A DNA stretch of 64,000 bases, from the NCBI GenBank assembly GCA_018806915.1, contig JAGKQI010000046.1, forward strand, positions 1,240,001 through 1,304,000, in the 5' to 3' direction. The notes under the pieces are model-generated. The model saw only the letters and a list, made by a program, of their open reading frames with translations, was not told the origin of the DNA and did no database searches. This stretch comes from Phytophthora colocasiae (Eukaryota; Oomycota; Peronosporomycetes; Peronosporales; Peronosporaceae). A program made the translations under genes and the position numbers. The number at the start of each line of letters is the position of its first letter. Positions within the stretch are counted from its first letter, which is position 1. Below, piece by piece: positions 9,883 through 20,205 of this stretch.

Positions 9883-12291
9883 TTGATTTGGATCCGCTTC
9901 ACCACAAGTCTGGTCACGTATCGAGATCATGCAACGACTCCACAGCTTCAGAATTTGGTCCGGCGAGGAGATCGAACGAAATTGACTGCGTTTTTCAACC
10001 TGTGTATGCAAGACCCAGAAGGGACCGCTGATTTGTTGTACAAGGATATGCCGGTGAAGTACAGGTGGGATGATCGTTTGAAGTATTGGGTACCGTACAG
10101 AAGATACGTTGCTTCGCTGGGTAGATTGGTGCACGTCTCGCCACAAGACCCAGAGCGGTTTTACCTTCGACTTCTACTGTGCCATCGGCGATCACCCCAA
10201 TCATTCGAAGATATTCGCACAGTGAATGGAGTAGTTTGTGATACCTTTCACGATGCAGCACTAGCTGCTGGGTACTTGGAGAATGATCAAGAGTGGGAAG
10301 AATGCTTAGCGGAGGCAGTTTCGTTTAAGATGCCATACGCTTTGCGCCAACTTTTGGGAATCATTTTGGTTTACTCGCTACCCGACCATGCTTCCGCTCT
10401 GTGGGACCGGTTTAAGAAGGATTTGTCAGAAGACTTTTTCAGATCCATCCAGGCGAGAGACGCACAAAACAACATTGACCGTGATGAGGAAGTCAGCTTG
10501 CGCATGGCAGAGTATAAGTGCCTGATGTGGCTGTCGGACTATCTGGTTTCGAACGGAAAAACGCTGGGTATGTATGGACTTCCTGGTCTTGAAACTTACA
10601 GCGACGTTTCCGACGAAGTCACGCGCCAGTCTGCTGGATCCTATGGGTATCGTCGCACAGGAGATAGCAACGCACGAACCGGACGACCTTGGGAGAACTG
10701 CGACGCTTGCGGATCAGATAAACCAGAACCAGAAAGACATTTTTGACCAAGTCATCGAAGCTGTAAACCACCCAGTCGGTGGGCGGAGCTGTTTTTTTGT
10801 GGACGGTCCGGGTGGAACTGGTAAATCGTTCTTGCTTGAGCAGATACTTGCTCACGTCCGTCTACAGCGAAAGGTGGCGATAGCAGTGGCTTCCAGCGGA
10901 ATCGCAGCGACATTGTTGACGGGGGGCCACACGGCGCATTCTACATTTCGGATCCCGATTAAACTGTCCGAGTTTTCGACATGTAGTCTGTCTTGGCAGA
11001 GCCAGAAGGCAGAACGGATCCGCAAGGCAAGTTTGATCATCTGGGACGAAGCTCCTATGATGCATCGAGGGTGTTTCGAAGCTGTGGATCGATCGTTCCG
11101 GGATATTATGAAGAACGAGTTGGAGCCATTCGGAGGCAAGGTCATGGTTTTCAGTGGAGACCATCGACAGATCCTGCCTGTGTTGAAGGATGCTACTCGG
11201 GCAGAAACGCTGGAGGCTTGCTTCAAGTCATCTGAACTGTGGAGCCATTCACGACAAGTGCGTCTGACTGAGAATATGCGTGTTCAGACGGGTCCGGACC
11301 CAGGAAGCGCCGCTTAATTGGCAGAGTTTTCCGACTTCTTGCTTCAGATCGGGGAGGGTCGATATCCAGTTAACTTCGATATCAGTGAGAACGACATCTG
11401 TCTTCCACACGACATGTGCATTATACCAGGCACACGAGGGGATGATCGATGGGATGACGAAGAAACCAAAGAGAGCGAAAGCATGGAAGCACCTCCAAAC
11501 TTCAATCTTCTACCGCCAACAGACACATCTGCTGATGGAGGTGTGGATGATCCGGATGAGAACAGGCGAAAGCGCAATGTCAATGCACTTATTGATGCAG
11601 TGTATCCTGGTGTTGGTGATGACAATCTTCCGGATGACTACTTCGTTGAACGAGCCATTTTGGCACCAACGAACGCAAGTGTGAGGCGAATTAACGACAT
11701 GGTCTCGGAACGTCTATCAGGAGGAACAAAAGAGTACATCTCTGTTGACAGTCTGGAAGGTGTTGCGGATCCAAACATGTTTGAGCCAGAGTTCTTGAAC
11801 TCTCTGAATTTCTCTGGTATTCCACCACGCCGAATTGTATTGAAAGTTGAACTCCAATCATTATGATTCGCAACCTGAACAGCGACGCAGAGTTGTGTAA
11901 CGGAACACGACTTCGAGTCGTGTCACTGCGTGAGCGAAGCATTGAAGCTACGATTATGTCTGGGCCATTCAAGGGAAAGCGAGTGTTCATTCCGCGTATC
12001 ATCTTCTACAATGAAGACGACGACAAGGAATTCCCGTTCAAGCTTCGGAGAAAACAGTTTCCTGTGGTTCCGGCGTTTGCAATGACGATCAACAAGGCCC
12101 AAGGACAGTCTATCCACCACGTGGGGATCTACCTCGAGTCCCCTGTGTTCGCACATGGACAGCTGTATGTAGCGTTGTCGAGGGTAACTTCACGGAAGGC
12201 GACCAAGATAGCCGTGGACCCGGAAGCTATCGACGAAGACGGGAACATACACACCAAGAACATTGTCTACCGGGAGATCTTCGATTTCTAA
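9883..12291 (+). pseudogene. Helitron PIF1-like helicase, decayed
   Basis: Three open segments in two frames align with one Helitron protein. Segment 9883-10600 is the Helitron-like N domain, with TYRDHATTPQLQN and KDMPVKYRWD. Segment 10600-11866 carries Walker A (GPGGTGKS, near 10810), Walker B (IIWDEAP, near 11037) and GDHRQILPVL. Segment 11863-12291 holds the SF1 C-terminal motifs MTINKAQGQSIHHVG and YVALSRVTS. The breaks are a frameshift between about 10580 and 10640, an in-frame TAA at 11315-11317, and a frameshift near 11850. The protein would unwind DNA during rolling-circle transposition; this copy cannot make it whole. An AATAAA-like signal follows at about 12310. Confidence 0.88.
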
Positions 12292-12427
12292 GTGCATAAT
12301 TTCAGTTTTTGAATAAAATCTCTTACGGTTTCTCTTTGTGATTTTCATGTGTCAAATTCTTGAACCATGTAATATTTTCAACTTCACAGGTCTGATGAAC
12401 CAAACTTCTGGGACCAACCATGTCCCC

Positions 12428-12458
12428 GCGCCCGCGTAGCGGGCGCCCAGAGCGCTAG
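12428..12458 (+). other. Helitron 3' terminus: hairpin and CTAG
   Basis: GCGCCCGC (12428-12435), loop GTA, GCGGGCGC (12439-12446), 8 nt, then CTAG (12455-12458) followed by T. An 8-bp GC stem a few bases before CTRR and a T is the classical Helitron 3' end. It lies 160 bp downstream of the helicase stop. Confidence 0.85.
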
Positions 12459-12962
12459 TCTTAAAAAATGAGGAGAGCATGGTGTCTGTCTGTCTGTCTG
12501 TCCGTCACACGGAATCACCATATCGATTTTAGCCAATTATATGTTTTAAATATTTTTAACCAATTAGTGGCTGCCGAGCGCAGCGAAGGCGGCTACAAAG
12601 CCAATTAGTTGCTAGGGAAGGTGGGCTGAAAGCGTGTTTTGGGCTGCACGGAAGAGCGAGAAGGCAGTAGCTGCGTACAAGTGAGTCCTAGAGCTTTTAG
12701 AGCACGATATAAGATGAGTAAATTAGTTAATTATAGCATGACACGGAGCTATCACCGCTCAATTTTTATACATACGTAAATTGAATCCTAAAGCTTACTA
12801 ACAGGAACGGTGCGCTTTTAATCAGATCATATTCTGTACAGATCAATTTCAGATCAGCTGATCAAACAGCGGGATCTGATCAAAACATCACCTCAATCAA
12901 CTACTCTTGTGGTGTAGCATCCCGTTGACAACTTTATATACTTGGAACATCGATATCTATCA
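12459..12962. other. Intergenic, no gene seen
   Basis: Holds a short (GTCT)n microsatellite at 12483-12505, A/T-rich stretches and, near 12825-12885, several TGATCA/GATCTGATC words. No open frame with recognisable content was found. Confidence 0.6.
12483..12505. repeat. (GTCT)n microsatellite
   Basis: About five GTCT units in tandem starting 25 bp beyond the Helitron end. Confidence 0.9.
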
Positions 12963-13127
12963 CTACAGTCTTGACACTGCATCATCGTCACTACTCGTCT
13001 CCGCGTCTTCTCCATTTTCATCTGCATCTTCGTCACTCGACAGCTCAACGTCATCAGGGAGGTAGCAAGACTCTGGTGTACGGCGGATCCGCTTTGCGGA
13101 TCGCAACTTCGACGTGTCCTCAAGCCG

Positions 13128-14687
13128 CTAAGCGTAGCGGGTTGAAAGACCATCTATCACACTGACGAAACGTGGCAAGCTCGGATGTGGACTACCAACA
13201 GCAGCGTTAATTTCGCGATTAAAACGCTCCAAAGGGTTGTTGGTGAGGCTGACCAGTGGTTTATCAATATCGTGTACATTCCAGTCCTGTGGTTTGTACT
13301 TCTTAAGCCATGTCTTCTTAAAATAGCGCCAGAACTTCTCCCACTTCATTTTTGAGTACACAACCGATAGCTCTAAGCACTTGGCTTCAATCTTTCGCGT
13401 AACACACCGAATCCCGGGTCCACCAATCTTGTGTTGTGGAATTACAGTTAGAAGGTCGAGGAAACCCGGCGCCATCGCTATCTTAACTGCATCGCTCGCA
13501 ATCATTACCTTTGTCTCCATGTACCGCTTGCACGCTTGTTTGAAGTGGAAGTAACACCCGACAACACGGGCGTCTTTGAACTGAACGCTCACTGCATCAA
13601 TCAAAGCACTTTCAAAGTCGCATACAACTGTTTCAGGCAGGAGCTTTTCGTTGCAGGCAATGACAACAGCGTTGATCACGTTCCAGTACATGTCTTGGGT
13701 CTTCGACGTGCACAGCACGAAGAAGACAGGCAAGAACAAGTCGGTAGCGAAGTCGTGTACCATAAAGATAATACACTGATAGAATCCATGCGGCACGCAT
13801 CGAAATGTTCCATCTATAAACAGCGAGCTGTTCTTGGACTTCAGTCGTTCATGAAGAACTGGATGCGCCCAGCCAATAACCCTCTCCAAGTTCACGCCAT
13901 CCATATAAACCTGATGAAGCTTGAAAAAGGGGAATCCACCGACCGACGTCATTGATAGTGGAGGTACTTCGACAACGCCATGATAATTTCCCCCATAATG
14001 CGTGTGTCGCACACGATGCACACGCCGCTTGACTTGTTCGCGCGTTAACCCAATTAGCACCTCGTCAGTGTCGCCCAGATAAAAACGCTCTCTCACCAGA
14101 CGCCAAATCTCTTCAGGAGGCATGCTCATGTCAGTCACGGCCAGCCTGTCGGTGATGTCACGCATACCAGCGCTGACATCCATGGCTGGTGACCTTGCGT
14201 CGAATATTGCACTGCATGTGTGCTCACCAACTAAGTCGTATCTAGACGCCCCTACGTAAAAATACACCTTAGCCTTGCACTTTGAGGTTCTAAATGAACT
14301 GCAACGGAATGAGAGCTTGATGCTAGACTTATGGTAGCGCGTGAAGGGGTAGCCATTCACGGTGATGACTGTCTTTGCGTTGTGACGGGCAACCCGATGC
14401 TCCGGTGGGTTCAGGTCTCCTTCTATCCGTAAATCCCCCGTAGCCACCGCATCTTCCATAGCTGTAGCGTCGTCCGGCGTCTCTAGCCACTCTTCGATGG
14501 CTACTGTTGAGGCTGGGCTTGGAGGTTGCATTTGCTCTGACTGGAGTGGGTTTGGCAGCCTTGCCGCAGCAGGAGAGATCGAGTGACGTGGCTCGGGTGT
14601 GCTGATCGATGTATTAGAGTGGATAGCCATACAGGCCGCCATCACCTTGGAGGTAATTGAGCGCGTGCGGGGATAGTCGTTGGACAT
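13128..14687 (-). CDS. MULE (Mutator-like) transposase with FLYWCH-type finger
   Basis: 519 codons from the ATG at 14687; the frame extends upstream only through a non-ATG. After a disordered N-terminus, residues about 105-165 form a FLYWCH/WRKY-GCM1-like zinc finger (KLSFRCSS, KCKAKVY, GEHTC). The DDE core follows with FIDGTF, VVCDFESALIDAV, GCYFHFKQA and a C-terminal NNPLERFNREIN. This is a cut-and-paste transposase. The C-terminus looks cut short. After about 70 bp of unrelated sequence an acidic tail (PDDVELSSDEDADENGED) is readable in the same orientation at 13057-12963 and may be the original end. No terminal inverted repeats could be fixed by eye. Confidence 0.85.
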   Translation of the reverse strand: MSNDYPRTRSITSKVMAACMAIHSNTSISTPEPRHSISPAAARLPNPLQSEQMQPPSPASTVAIEEWLETPDDATAMEDAVATGDLRIEGDLNPPEHRVARHNAKTVITVNGYPFTRYHKSSIKLSFRCSSFRTSKCKAKVYFYVGASRYDLVGEHTCSAIFDARSPAMDVSAGMRDITDRLAVTDMSMPPEEIWRLVRERFYLGDTDEVLIGLTREQVKRRVHRVRHTHYGGNYHGVVEVPPLSMTSVGGFPFFKLHQVYMDGVNLERVIGWAHPVLHERLKSKNSSLFIDGTFRCVPHGFYQCIIFMVHDFATDLFLPVFFVLCTSKTQDMYWNVINAVVIACNEKLLPETVVCDFESALIDAVSVQFKDARVVGCYFHFKQACKRYMETKVMIASDAVKIAMAPGFLDLLTVIPQHKIGGPGIRCVTRKIEAKCLELSVVYSKMKWEKFWRYFKKTWLKKYKPQDWNVHDIDKPLVSLTNNPLERFNREINAAVGSPHPSLPRFVSVIDGLSTRYA

Positions 14688-15285
14688 TGTAGTAGTCAAG
14701 TGGGCAGTGCGCAGAGCTTGGTCGATAGCTAAATGAAGTACATGCAATGGTTGGCATTGATCAAATCACGGGATCCGGAGCAAACCGTACTGTTGTACAG
14801 AAGCTGATCTGTACCGTATATGATCACAGAAAAATTCTTCGCCAGGAACGTGTGGCGGATATGCTTACTATGAATCGGTGATGTACATGTATTGGAATAC
14901 GTTATTATCGGTGAAGGATGCGACGTTGAACGCAGTGCTAAACAGTACTTGAAAGCACAGAGCCAGCTGTACGACATTCAGCTTCGATGGCCATATTAGG
15001 ACACGAGTACACGTGCAGTGCACGGTGCACGCATGTAGATAGGAATATATATATGAGGTGGACACGTATATCTGATTGTAAAACACGAGCACATGTGTGT
15101 ATGACAGATGTGTAGGATACATGTGCATGCAAGTCAAATACGTAGTTGTAAATGTATATGTATGAGTACATGTATTAATACATGTACATGTGCATGTACC
15201 AGTATAGGATCAACGCCTGAATCATTTCAATTGCACACATACGTCCACAAAATATACATACACAGCGATACAACACACACACTTA
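14688..15285. other. Non-coding, TG/CA-rich sequence
   Basis: Upstream flank of the MULE gene followed by low-complexity sequence rich in ACATGTA and TATGTA words. No recognisable gene. Contains the palindrome at 15166-15187. Confidence 0.6.
15166..15187. repeat. Perfect 22-bp palindrome
   Basis: The half-site GTACATGTATT is followed by its exact complement AATACATGTAC with no spacer. It may only reflect the local alternating purine-pyrimidine composition. Confidence 0.85.
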
Positions 15286-15313
15286 CCGCCGCGTAGCGGC
15301 GGCGCCCGGCTAG
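15286..15313 (+). mobile_element. Second Helitron-type 3' terminus
   Basis: CCGCCGC (15286-15292), loop GTA, GCGGCGG (15296-15302), 7 nt, CTAG (15310-15313), then T. The layout matches the terminus at 12428-12458: GC stem, identical GTA loop, 7-8 nt spacer, CTAG|T. It marks the end of another, probably non-autonomous, Helitron whose 5' end I could not place. Confidence 0.7.
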
Positions 15314-15349
15314 TCGATCATGATCGGATTTGATCGAATCAATCGATCG

Positions 15350-15680
15350 GATTGAGTTTGTCACCATAATTACCGGGTTCGAACACATCGAGGTCATCCG
15401 GATCCGACGGAAGCACACGAAGCGAGATCTAACAGTCAACGGGAACAATGTAAACGAAAAAAGCAGGTTCAACTGGCTGAGAGCAAGAGGTTATACTTAC
15501 CTGGTCAATGTATTTTTCTCCAAGTCTTCTGTGAATCAGTCCTTGAGTTGCAGCTACAGGATCGTGGGGCTCTGCGTTCTTCTTGAGACGAGCAACGGAC
15601 GCCTCCCCACAACTAATGCTCTGCATAAGCAAGATACATATCACCACATACAGCATACTGTTTCTCCACCAACACCCCAT
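15350..15680 (-). pseudogene. Truncated paralogue of the alpha-N-acetylglucosaminidase gene (exons 1-2)
   Basis: The minus strand from the ATG at 15680 reads a signal-peptide-like start (MGCWWRNSMLYVVICILL), then HDPVAATQGLIHRRLGEKYIDQ up to a GTAAGT donor at 15500. After a 72-bp intron ending TAG at 15429 it reads ISLRVLPSDPDDLDVFE. The same exon-intron junction, phase and neighbouring residues occur in the full gene at 46475-48916 (VAATRGLIQRRLGDRFNDQ / ISLRVLPSDPDGLDVFE). Homology stops near 15355, where GATC-rich sequence leads into the Helitron end at 15313. About 90% of the protein is missing. Confidence 0.85.
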
Positions 15681-15926
15681 TGTTACCCCCAGAATCTATT
15701 CTGGTTGTGAATCTTTCCCCCTTTCAACTAAAATCAGTCTGTGGTGCCCGTTCAAGATCTCCCTCAACCCAGCCTTTCCTATCTGGTAGGAACGCCAGGA
15801 TGGGGTGAAAGACACCAGTACTGGTAGCAATTAACCGCGCAACACAGCAGATTCTCTTGAATGGCTCTGTCGATTCTTTAGCGTTGATATCTAAGAATTT
15901 GTTCTCATCAACTCTCGTGCCTCTGC

Positions 15927-16417
15927 TTACGGTTCCAGCGCGAATAGTCGGAATGACCTCGTGGATGTCATGGCGGACCCGGAGATAGGCACATGCTCGA
16001 TCAAAGTGAGCCCCGCCTTCTTGAACGTATTGAGCAGATCATCCTCGTACGTGACCGTGCCAAAGTCGATGGTCGTGAGGAACTTAAGCAATGGTTTGCC
16101 GAGTTCCACGAGCTTCGAGTGACTTGTCTGAATGGTTTGCGTCACATAAATCCTGCCAGTCTTAGGCTTGAGCATACTTACACAGTGCTGTAGAGCCTTG
16201 ACTGCATCCGGCATGAGCATGAGTGACGAACTGAAGTAGACAGCGTCGTATGGTCCCGCCTTGAAGTCGTAGATGGAAGCGTGATGCACCTGCACGTGAC
16301 TCGTAAGCTGTTTCTCCTTTAACAGCTCATCACAGCGCACAACATAGTCCTTGTCATAGTCTACACCGTCCACTGTGATACTCTTAAGCTTGAGTTGCTC
16401 TCCGTTGTTAATTAGAG
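15927..16417 (-). pseudogene. SAM-dependent methyltransferase, 3' part (split by hAT)
   Basis: This is the C-terminal part of a class I methyltransferase: GVDYDKDYV (acidic loop of motif II), ASIYDFKAGPYDAVYFSSSL (motif III-IV region), LKPKTGRIYVTQT, ending FRLFALEP. It is continuous with the 5' part at 26178-26373, which carries motif I; a transposon separates them by 9.76 kb. Adding the two parts (196 + 491 bp, one target-site copy) gives 687 bp, exactly 229 codons with stop, so nothing but the insertion breaks the gene. The substrate is unknown. Confidence 0.85.
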
Positions 16418-16425
16418 CGAGTCCT
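16418..16425. repeat. 8-bp target-site duplication CGAGTCCT, left copy
   Basis: Identical to 26178-26185 on the far side of the hAT element. 8 bp is the hAT family hallmark. Confidence 0.9.
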
Positions 16426-16867
16426 CAGGGATAGGAAAAAATAAATTGGCAAGGATTTTTAGGATATTATATCATTGCCGTTTTGAAAGCAGTGTTTTTG
16501 CTGACCCAGTTTTGTATGGCAAGATCTAGAGAGAGTGCAATACTTATTTGCAATCTCCGGAGCCCATGCAATCGGGCACTGCACAAAGATACATAAATTT
16601 CATATGATTTGTTGCTTCAAGTATGGGCTTCAACATCGCACAAAACAAGATCGCAAAGAGCGCTGTTCTTATCGAGGAAATAGCAAAACGGTACGGGAAA
16701 CCGTCGCCCGTTTTAAGGAGTGATCGGGTATAGAGTCTCCTAGTTGTGCACCCGTGTTCTAGTCCTCATTTCCACATTCTCATCCTTCCGCCGCCGCCTC
16801 TGTTTGACAGCATCCCGTGCTCATCGTCTTTCCAGTAACCTTCGACCTGTTTCCTCCATTCAACACT

Positions 16868-18455
16868 ATGGCACTCAACAAAAACAAGTTGCGTCGCGGA
16901 GACGTTCCCCCTGTCGTCAAGTTCTTCTTCAAGATCTCCGGCTCAGCTGAACACGTGGTCTACAAATGCATCAAGTGTGGGTCTAAGCCGACGAATAAGT
17001 GGAAAACCGGCTACACAAATTTGTATAGGCACCTCCAACGATGCCAAGGCGAAGATTTGAGAGCCCGTCATGCCACCTCCCTCAAAACTAAGAAGAACAA
17101 CCTCGGATTTGAAGTTGAGGAATACGTAAGTGAAAGGGATCTAGTCGTATTCAAATGGCTAGAATGGGTTGTCATGCGTGACATGGCATTTTCGGAAGTG
17201 GACGATCAATTGACTCGTGAACTGGCTGGCATATCATCAAAGTCTCACGTCAGTAGTAAGTCAATCAAGACATACATTCACCAACTAGTGCCGCTCGTTG
17301 AACTCGTGATCAACGATATACTTCCCGAGCACTTTGCTATCATGTTCGACGGCTGGCAGGACAACACTACACACTACATCGCAGTGTTTGCTGTTTTCCA
17401 GAGGGACAACAAGGTCAACGAGGTGCTCCTCGGGTTCTCACCACCTCTTGACGAGCGGTCGTACACTGCTGAGTCCCACAGAGATTTGGTGGCGTTCATA
17501 TTGAGCGTGTTTGGACGGTCGCTTTCCAACATTTCCGTCCTAATCGGGGATAACTGTTCAACGAACAAGAAGACTGCCGACCTGATCGACGTTCCTCTGC
17601 TGGGTTGTGCCGCTCATAAACTCAATCTAGCGATAAGGCGCTACGTGAAGCAGCAACCTGGCGTAGAAGTTGCGATTGAATCAGTGAGCAAAATGTGCAC
17701 TAAGGCGCATTCACTGAAAGCTGCACGTGCCCTCTGTCAACTCACTGGGCTTGTTGCAATTCGCAACAATGATACCCGCTGGTCGTCTACCTACCAAATG
17801 CTAGAGCGGTTTTTTTAAATCGAAGATGAGCTACGCCAAGTACGCGACGTCGAAGTACCCCGTCATTCTGAGCTTAAGGTGATTCGAGACATATTCCCAA
17901 CCTTACAGAAATTCAACTCGGTTATGGTGGCCCTTCAGGACAAAGACGTGAGCGTTGCGTCGGCTAGGGCACGTTCGATGAAATGCTGGAAGATTACCCC
18001 GAGCTAAGCCACCACTTAGCTCAAGACGCTGCAATCGTCCACAATCCAATGTTTGAGTCGGCTATTACGAAGGTTCAAAACAAGAGAAGTTGTGAGCTTT
18101 CAAGTCGTGAAAGAACCCTTCTAAAGAGATTCGAGAACCACAGGAAATCGAAGCACGACGTATCAACTGGGGTGAAAATGTTCGGTACATACAACTGCTG
18201 GAAGAGCGCAAACGACGGAAGTTGGAGCACACAGTCACCTACCAAGATTTGAGCTTCATGCGTGGAACCTCGGTAACTGTCGAACGATTGTTCAACTCTG
18301 CTAAGCATGTCATGACGGACCGCAGAAACAGGATGTCTCCACTCCTTTTTGAGGCTGTTATGTTTCTGAAAGTGAATAGAGACTTCTGGGACTCCAGACT
18401 CGTTGCTAAGGCTATCAGAGCTTCGCATGCAACGACCTCGCGCGAGGTTGTGTAG
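16868..18455 (+). pseudogene. hAT transposase (BED finger), inactivated
   Basis: The start is the ATG at 16868. A BED-type zinc finger lies at residues 36-62 (CIKCGSKPTNKWKTG, LYRHLQRC). The RNase H-like core includes FAIMFDGWQD, VLIGDNCSTNKK and LLGCAAHKLNLAI. The C-terminal hAT dimerisation domain includes TSVTVERLFNSAKHVM and LLFEAVMFLKVNRDFW. The frame is broken by a TAA right after a run of T (17816-17818), a frameshift near 17965 and another near 18130-18150. The encoded protein would cut and join element ends; this copy can only be mobilised in trans. Confidence 0.9.
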
Positions 18456-18496
18456 CCCCAAGGACGTAATGTAGGTAGCCGTTTTGTATTGCGGCT

Positions 18497-18501
18497 CACA
18501 A
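18497..18501. repeat. 5-bp target-site duplication CACAA, left copy
   Basis: Matches 26053-26057 immediately after the right LTR, proving insertion of the gypsy element into the hAT. Confidence 0.85.
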
Positions 18502-18922
18502 TGCAGCGGGGCTGCGTAGGTGTGCACGGCACAGAGGAAGTTTAGTTGACTCGTAGAGTCCTGCTTGCAAGGCACTAGCCTTCGGTTCTATACAAGAACC
18601 AAGTAGTCCACTAAATACGGGACTCACAGAGTCAGTGTCCCTATAACAAAGGACTAACACTAACTATGTAAAATGCAAACTGATTTTTATTGACTTTATT
18701 GCCCTAATCCTAAATGTAACGGATTTAGTATCTAACATACTAAATCCTAATCAAAATGCAACGTGAGGCTCTGAGGCCATCTACGTATCTACTCGTGTGT
18801 GTCACACCATTATGTACCCACATAAGTGTATCATGAGTGTCACACACCATTATGTACCCACATAAATGTATCCACGTGTGTCACACACCAACGAGAAACA
18901 TTCGTGTAACATCCCCGTTACA
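18502..18922 (-). repeat. Long terminal repeat, 3' copy of nested gypsy (421 bp)
   Basis: Starts TGCAGCGGGG and ends CCCCGTTACA in plus-strand reading. It is 41 bp longer than the partner because it has one more copy of a CACACCATTATGTACCCACA-containing unit near 18806-18880. Confidence 0.95.
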
Positions 18923-18937
18923 CTCTCCCCCACCAAG
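18923..18937 (-). promoter_or_regulatory. Polypurine tract of nested gypsy
   Basis: The minus strand reads CTTGGTGGGGGAGAGTG directly before the 3' LTR, the expected place for the plus-strand primer. Confidence 0.75.
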
Positions 18938-18939
18938 AT

Positions 18940-19833
18940 TCCGGGTACCGTATCCGGAAAGTGTAAACACACGACGCGATTATCGGCCGATGGCCACGGC
19001 ACCTTGCCTTGCGCGGACGGCGCTGTCTCTCGTGCGTGTTACACGCCTCCGTACGCGATGCCACTTGGTACACACTTGGGCCCAATGCTTACCAAGCATA
19101 GGAGCCTTCTGGCTCGAGTCAAGGGGCTCTACGGGCATGGAAAGAAGGCCACAGGTGGCGTATCTATGATACTACTGGATCAGTGATCCACAGGGCAAGC
19201 CTTCCAAGCTACCAACGGTTCCACGAACCACACAGCAGTGGGGCCCACTCGCTTCACAGTTAATGTGACCCTCGGATGAGCACTGTGTGCAGGGCTTGAT
19301 GCCCAAGTTGTCCTTGAAGCAGGCGCAAGCGCCACTATGTGTCACAGACACTGTGTCTTGTGAATGCACGTGCTCAGCACAGTCGTAGACACGACAACGA
19401 GCACCAGACAGCTAAGCTGTCGCTCAGGAGGAGCTTACCTACCTCCTACTGCTATGCAGCATGCGGGGTCCAATGCATTGGCATCCCTGCCATCCACAGT
19501 GCCTCATGACATAGTCATACCCATTGAACGCTTCTAGCGTCAGGTGATCGGATAGAATCCGTTTCCATCACCACTTGTCGCTTAGACCGAACGTCATTAA
19601 GACGGTTGTTCATCACGAACCATCTTCGCTTCATGATCGCGAAGCTCCGGGCCATAGACCAGTGTTGTTAAAGGGTCATAGACCCTTGAAACACGCGCGC
19701 GAGGCGCATGTAGCTCTACTGCACTTGCAGTTTGAGCATTCGATGCCATGTCGACGGCACCGACGTGCTCGCTGCAAGTATTGCAGCTACGGGTCAGAGC
19801 CTGAGCTCAGCAACGACCCTGTGGACCCCCACC
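18940..19833 (-). other. 3' untranslated zone of nested gypsy
   Basis: About 900 bp between the chromodomain stop and the polypurine tract. No open frame with recognisable content on either strand. Confidence 0.6.
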
Positions 19834-20205
19834 TTAGTGGGAGGTGCTTGGCACCCGGCGACTCCGTCGCACCCCCATCGGGCGGTCTGACACCGGGTGT
19901 GCCCGATCATACGCGTCAACGACGTCGGGGCAATCCTGCCGTAGTGGCACCTCAAACTCCCACGAGTTCTGTGAGTGAGGGTAACCTCGCCACTTCACCA
20001 GATACTGGTTGTGACCTCGGCGACGACGCCGCGCCATCAGGCGATCCACGTGATAGTGAAGCTCACCTTGCTCATCGAGCAGAGCAGGAGGAGGACGAGC
20101 GGTCGATGGGTTCTCGCGCTGCGAGTGTAGACGCGCTGCATTGCTTGCAGACCCGCGTGGGCTCGGTGAAGGAGCACGACCACCACGTCGGTCATCCGAC
20201 TCCAT
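19834..20205 (-). CDS. Chromodomain segment of the gypsy integrase tail (out of frame with pol)
   Basis: 123 codons from an ATG at 20205. The core HYHVDRLMARRRRRG, QYLVKWRGYPHSQNSWE is a chromodomain with aromatic-cage-type positions Y, W and W. In chromoviruses it is fused to integrase and guides insertion to modified chromatin. Here it sits in a different frame from the pol frame that stops at 20192, overlapping it by 14 bp, so it would need a frameshift or the copy is mutated. Confidence 0.8.
   Translation of the reverse strand: MESDDRRGGRAPSPSPRGSASNAARLHSQRENPSTARPPPALLDEQGELHYHVDRLMARRRRRGHNQYLVKWRGYPHSQNSWEFEVPLRQDCPDVVDAYDRAHPVSDRPMGVRRSRRVPSTSH

Larger units (their letters stand above)
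9847..12458 (+). mobile_element. 5'-truncated Helitron
   Basis: This is the C-terminal part of a Helitron Rep/helicase (see the pseudogene entry), followed by a 3' non-coding tail and a perfect hairpin with CTAG (12428-12458). The N-terminal Rep/HUH endonuclease part is missing: recognisable similarity starts only just right of the gypsy element, so the gypsy insertion or a deletion removed the 5' half. Host sequence starts with T at 12459, as expected for insertion between A and T. Confidence 0.8.

Noticed and set aside
12825..14830. GATC-containing words near both sides of the MULE gene as terminal inverted repeats
   Set aside because: Left and right stretches do not pair over a useful length and no 8-11 bp target duplication could be found by eye.
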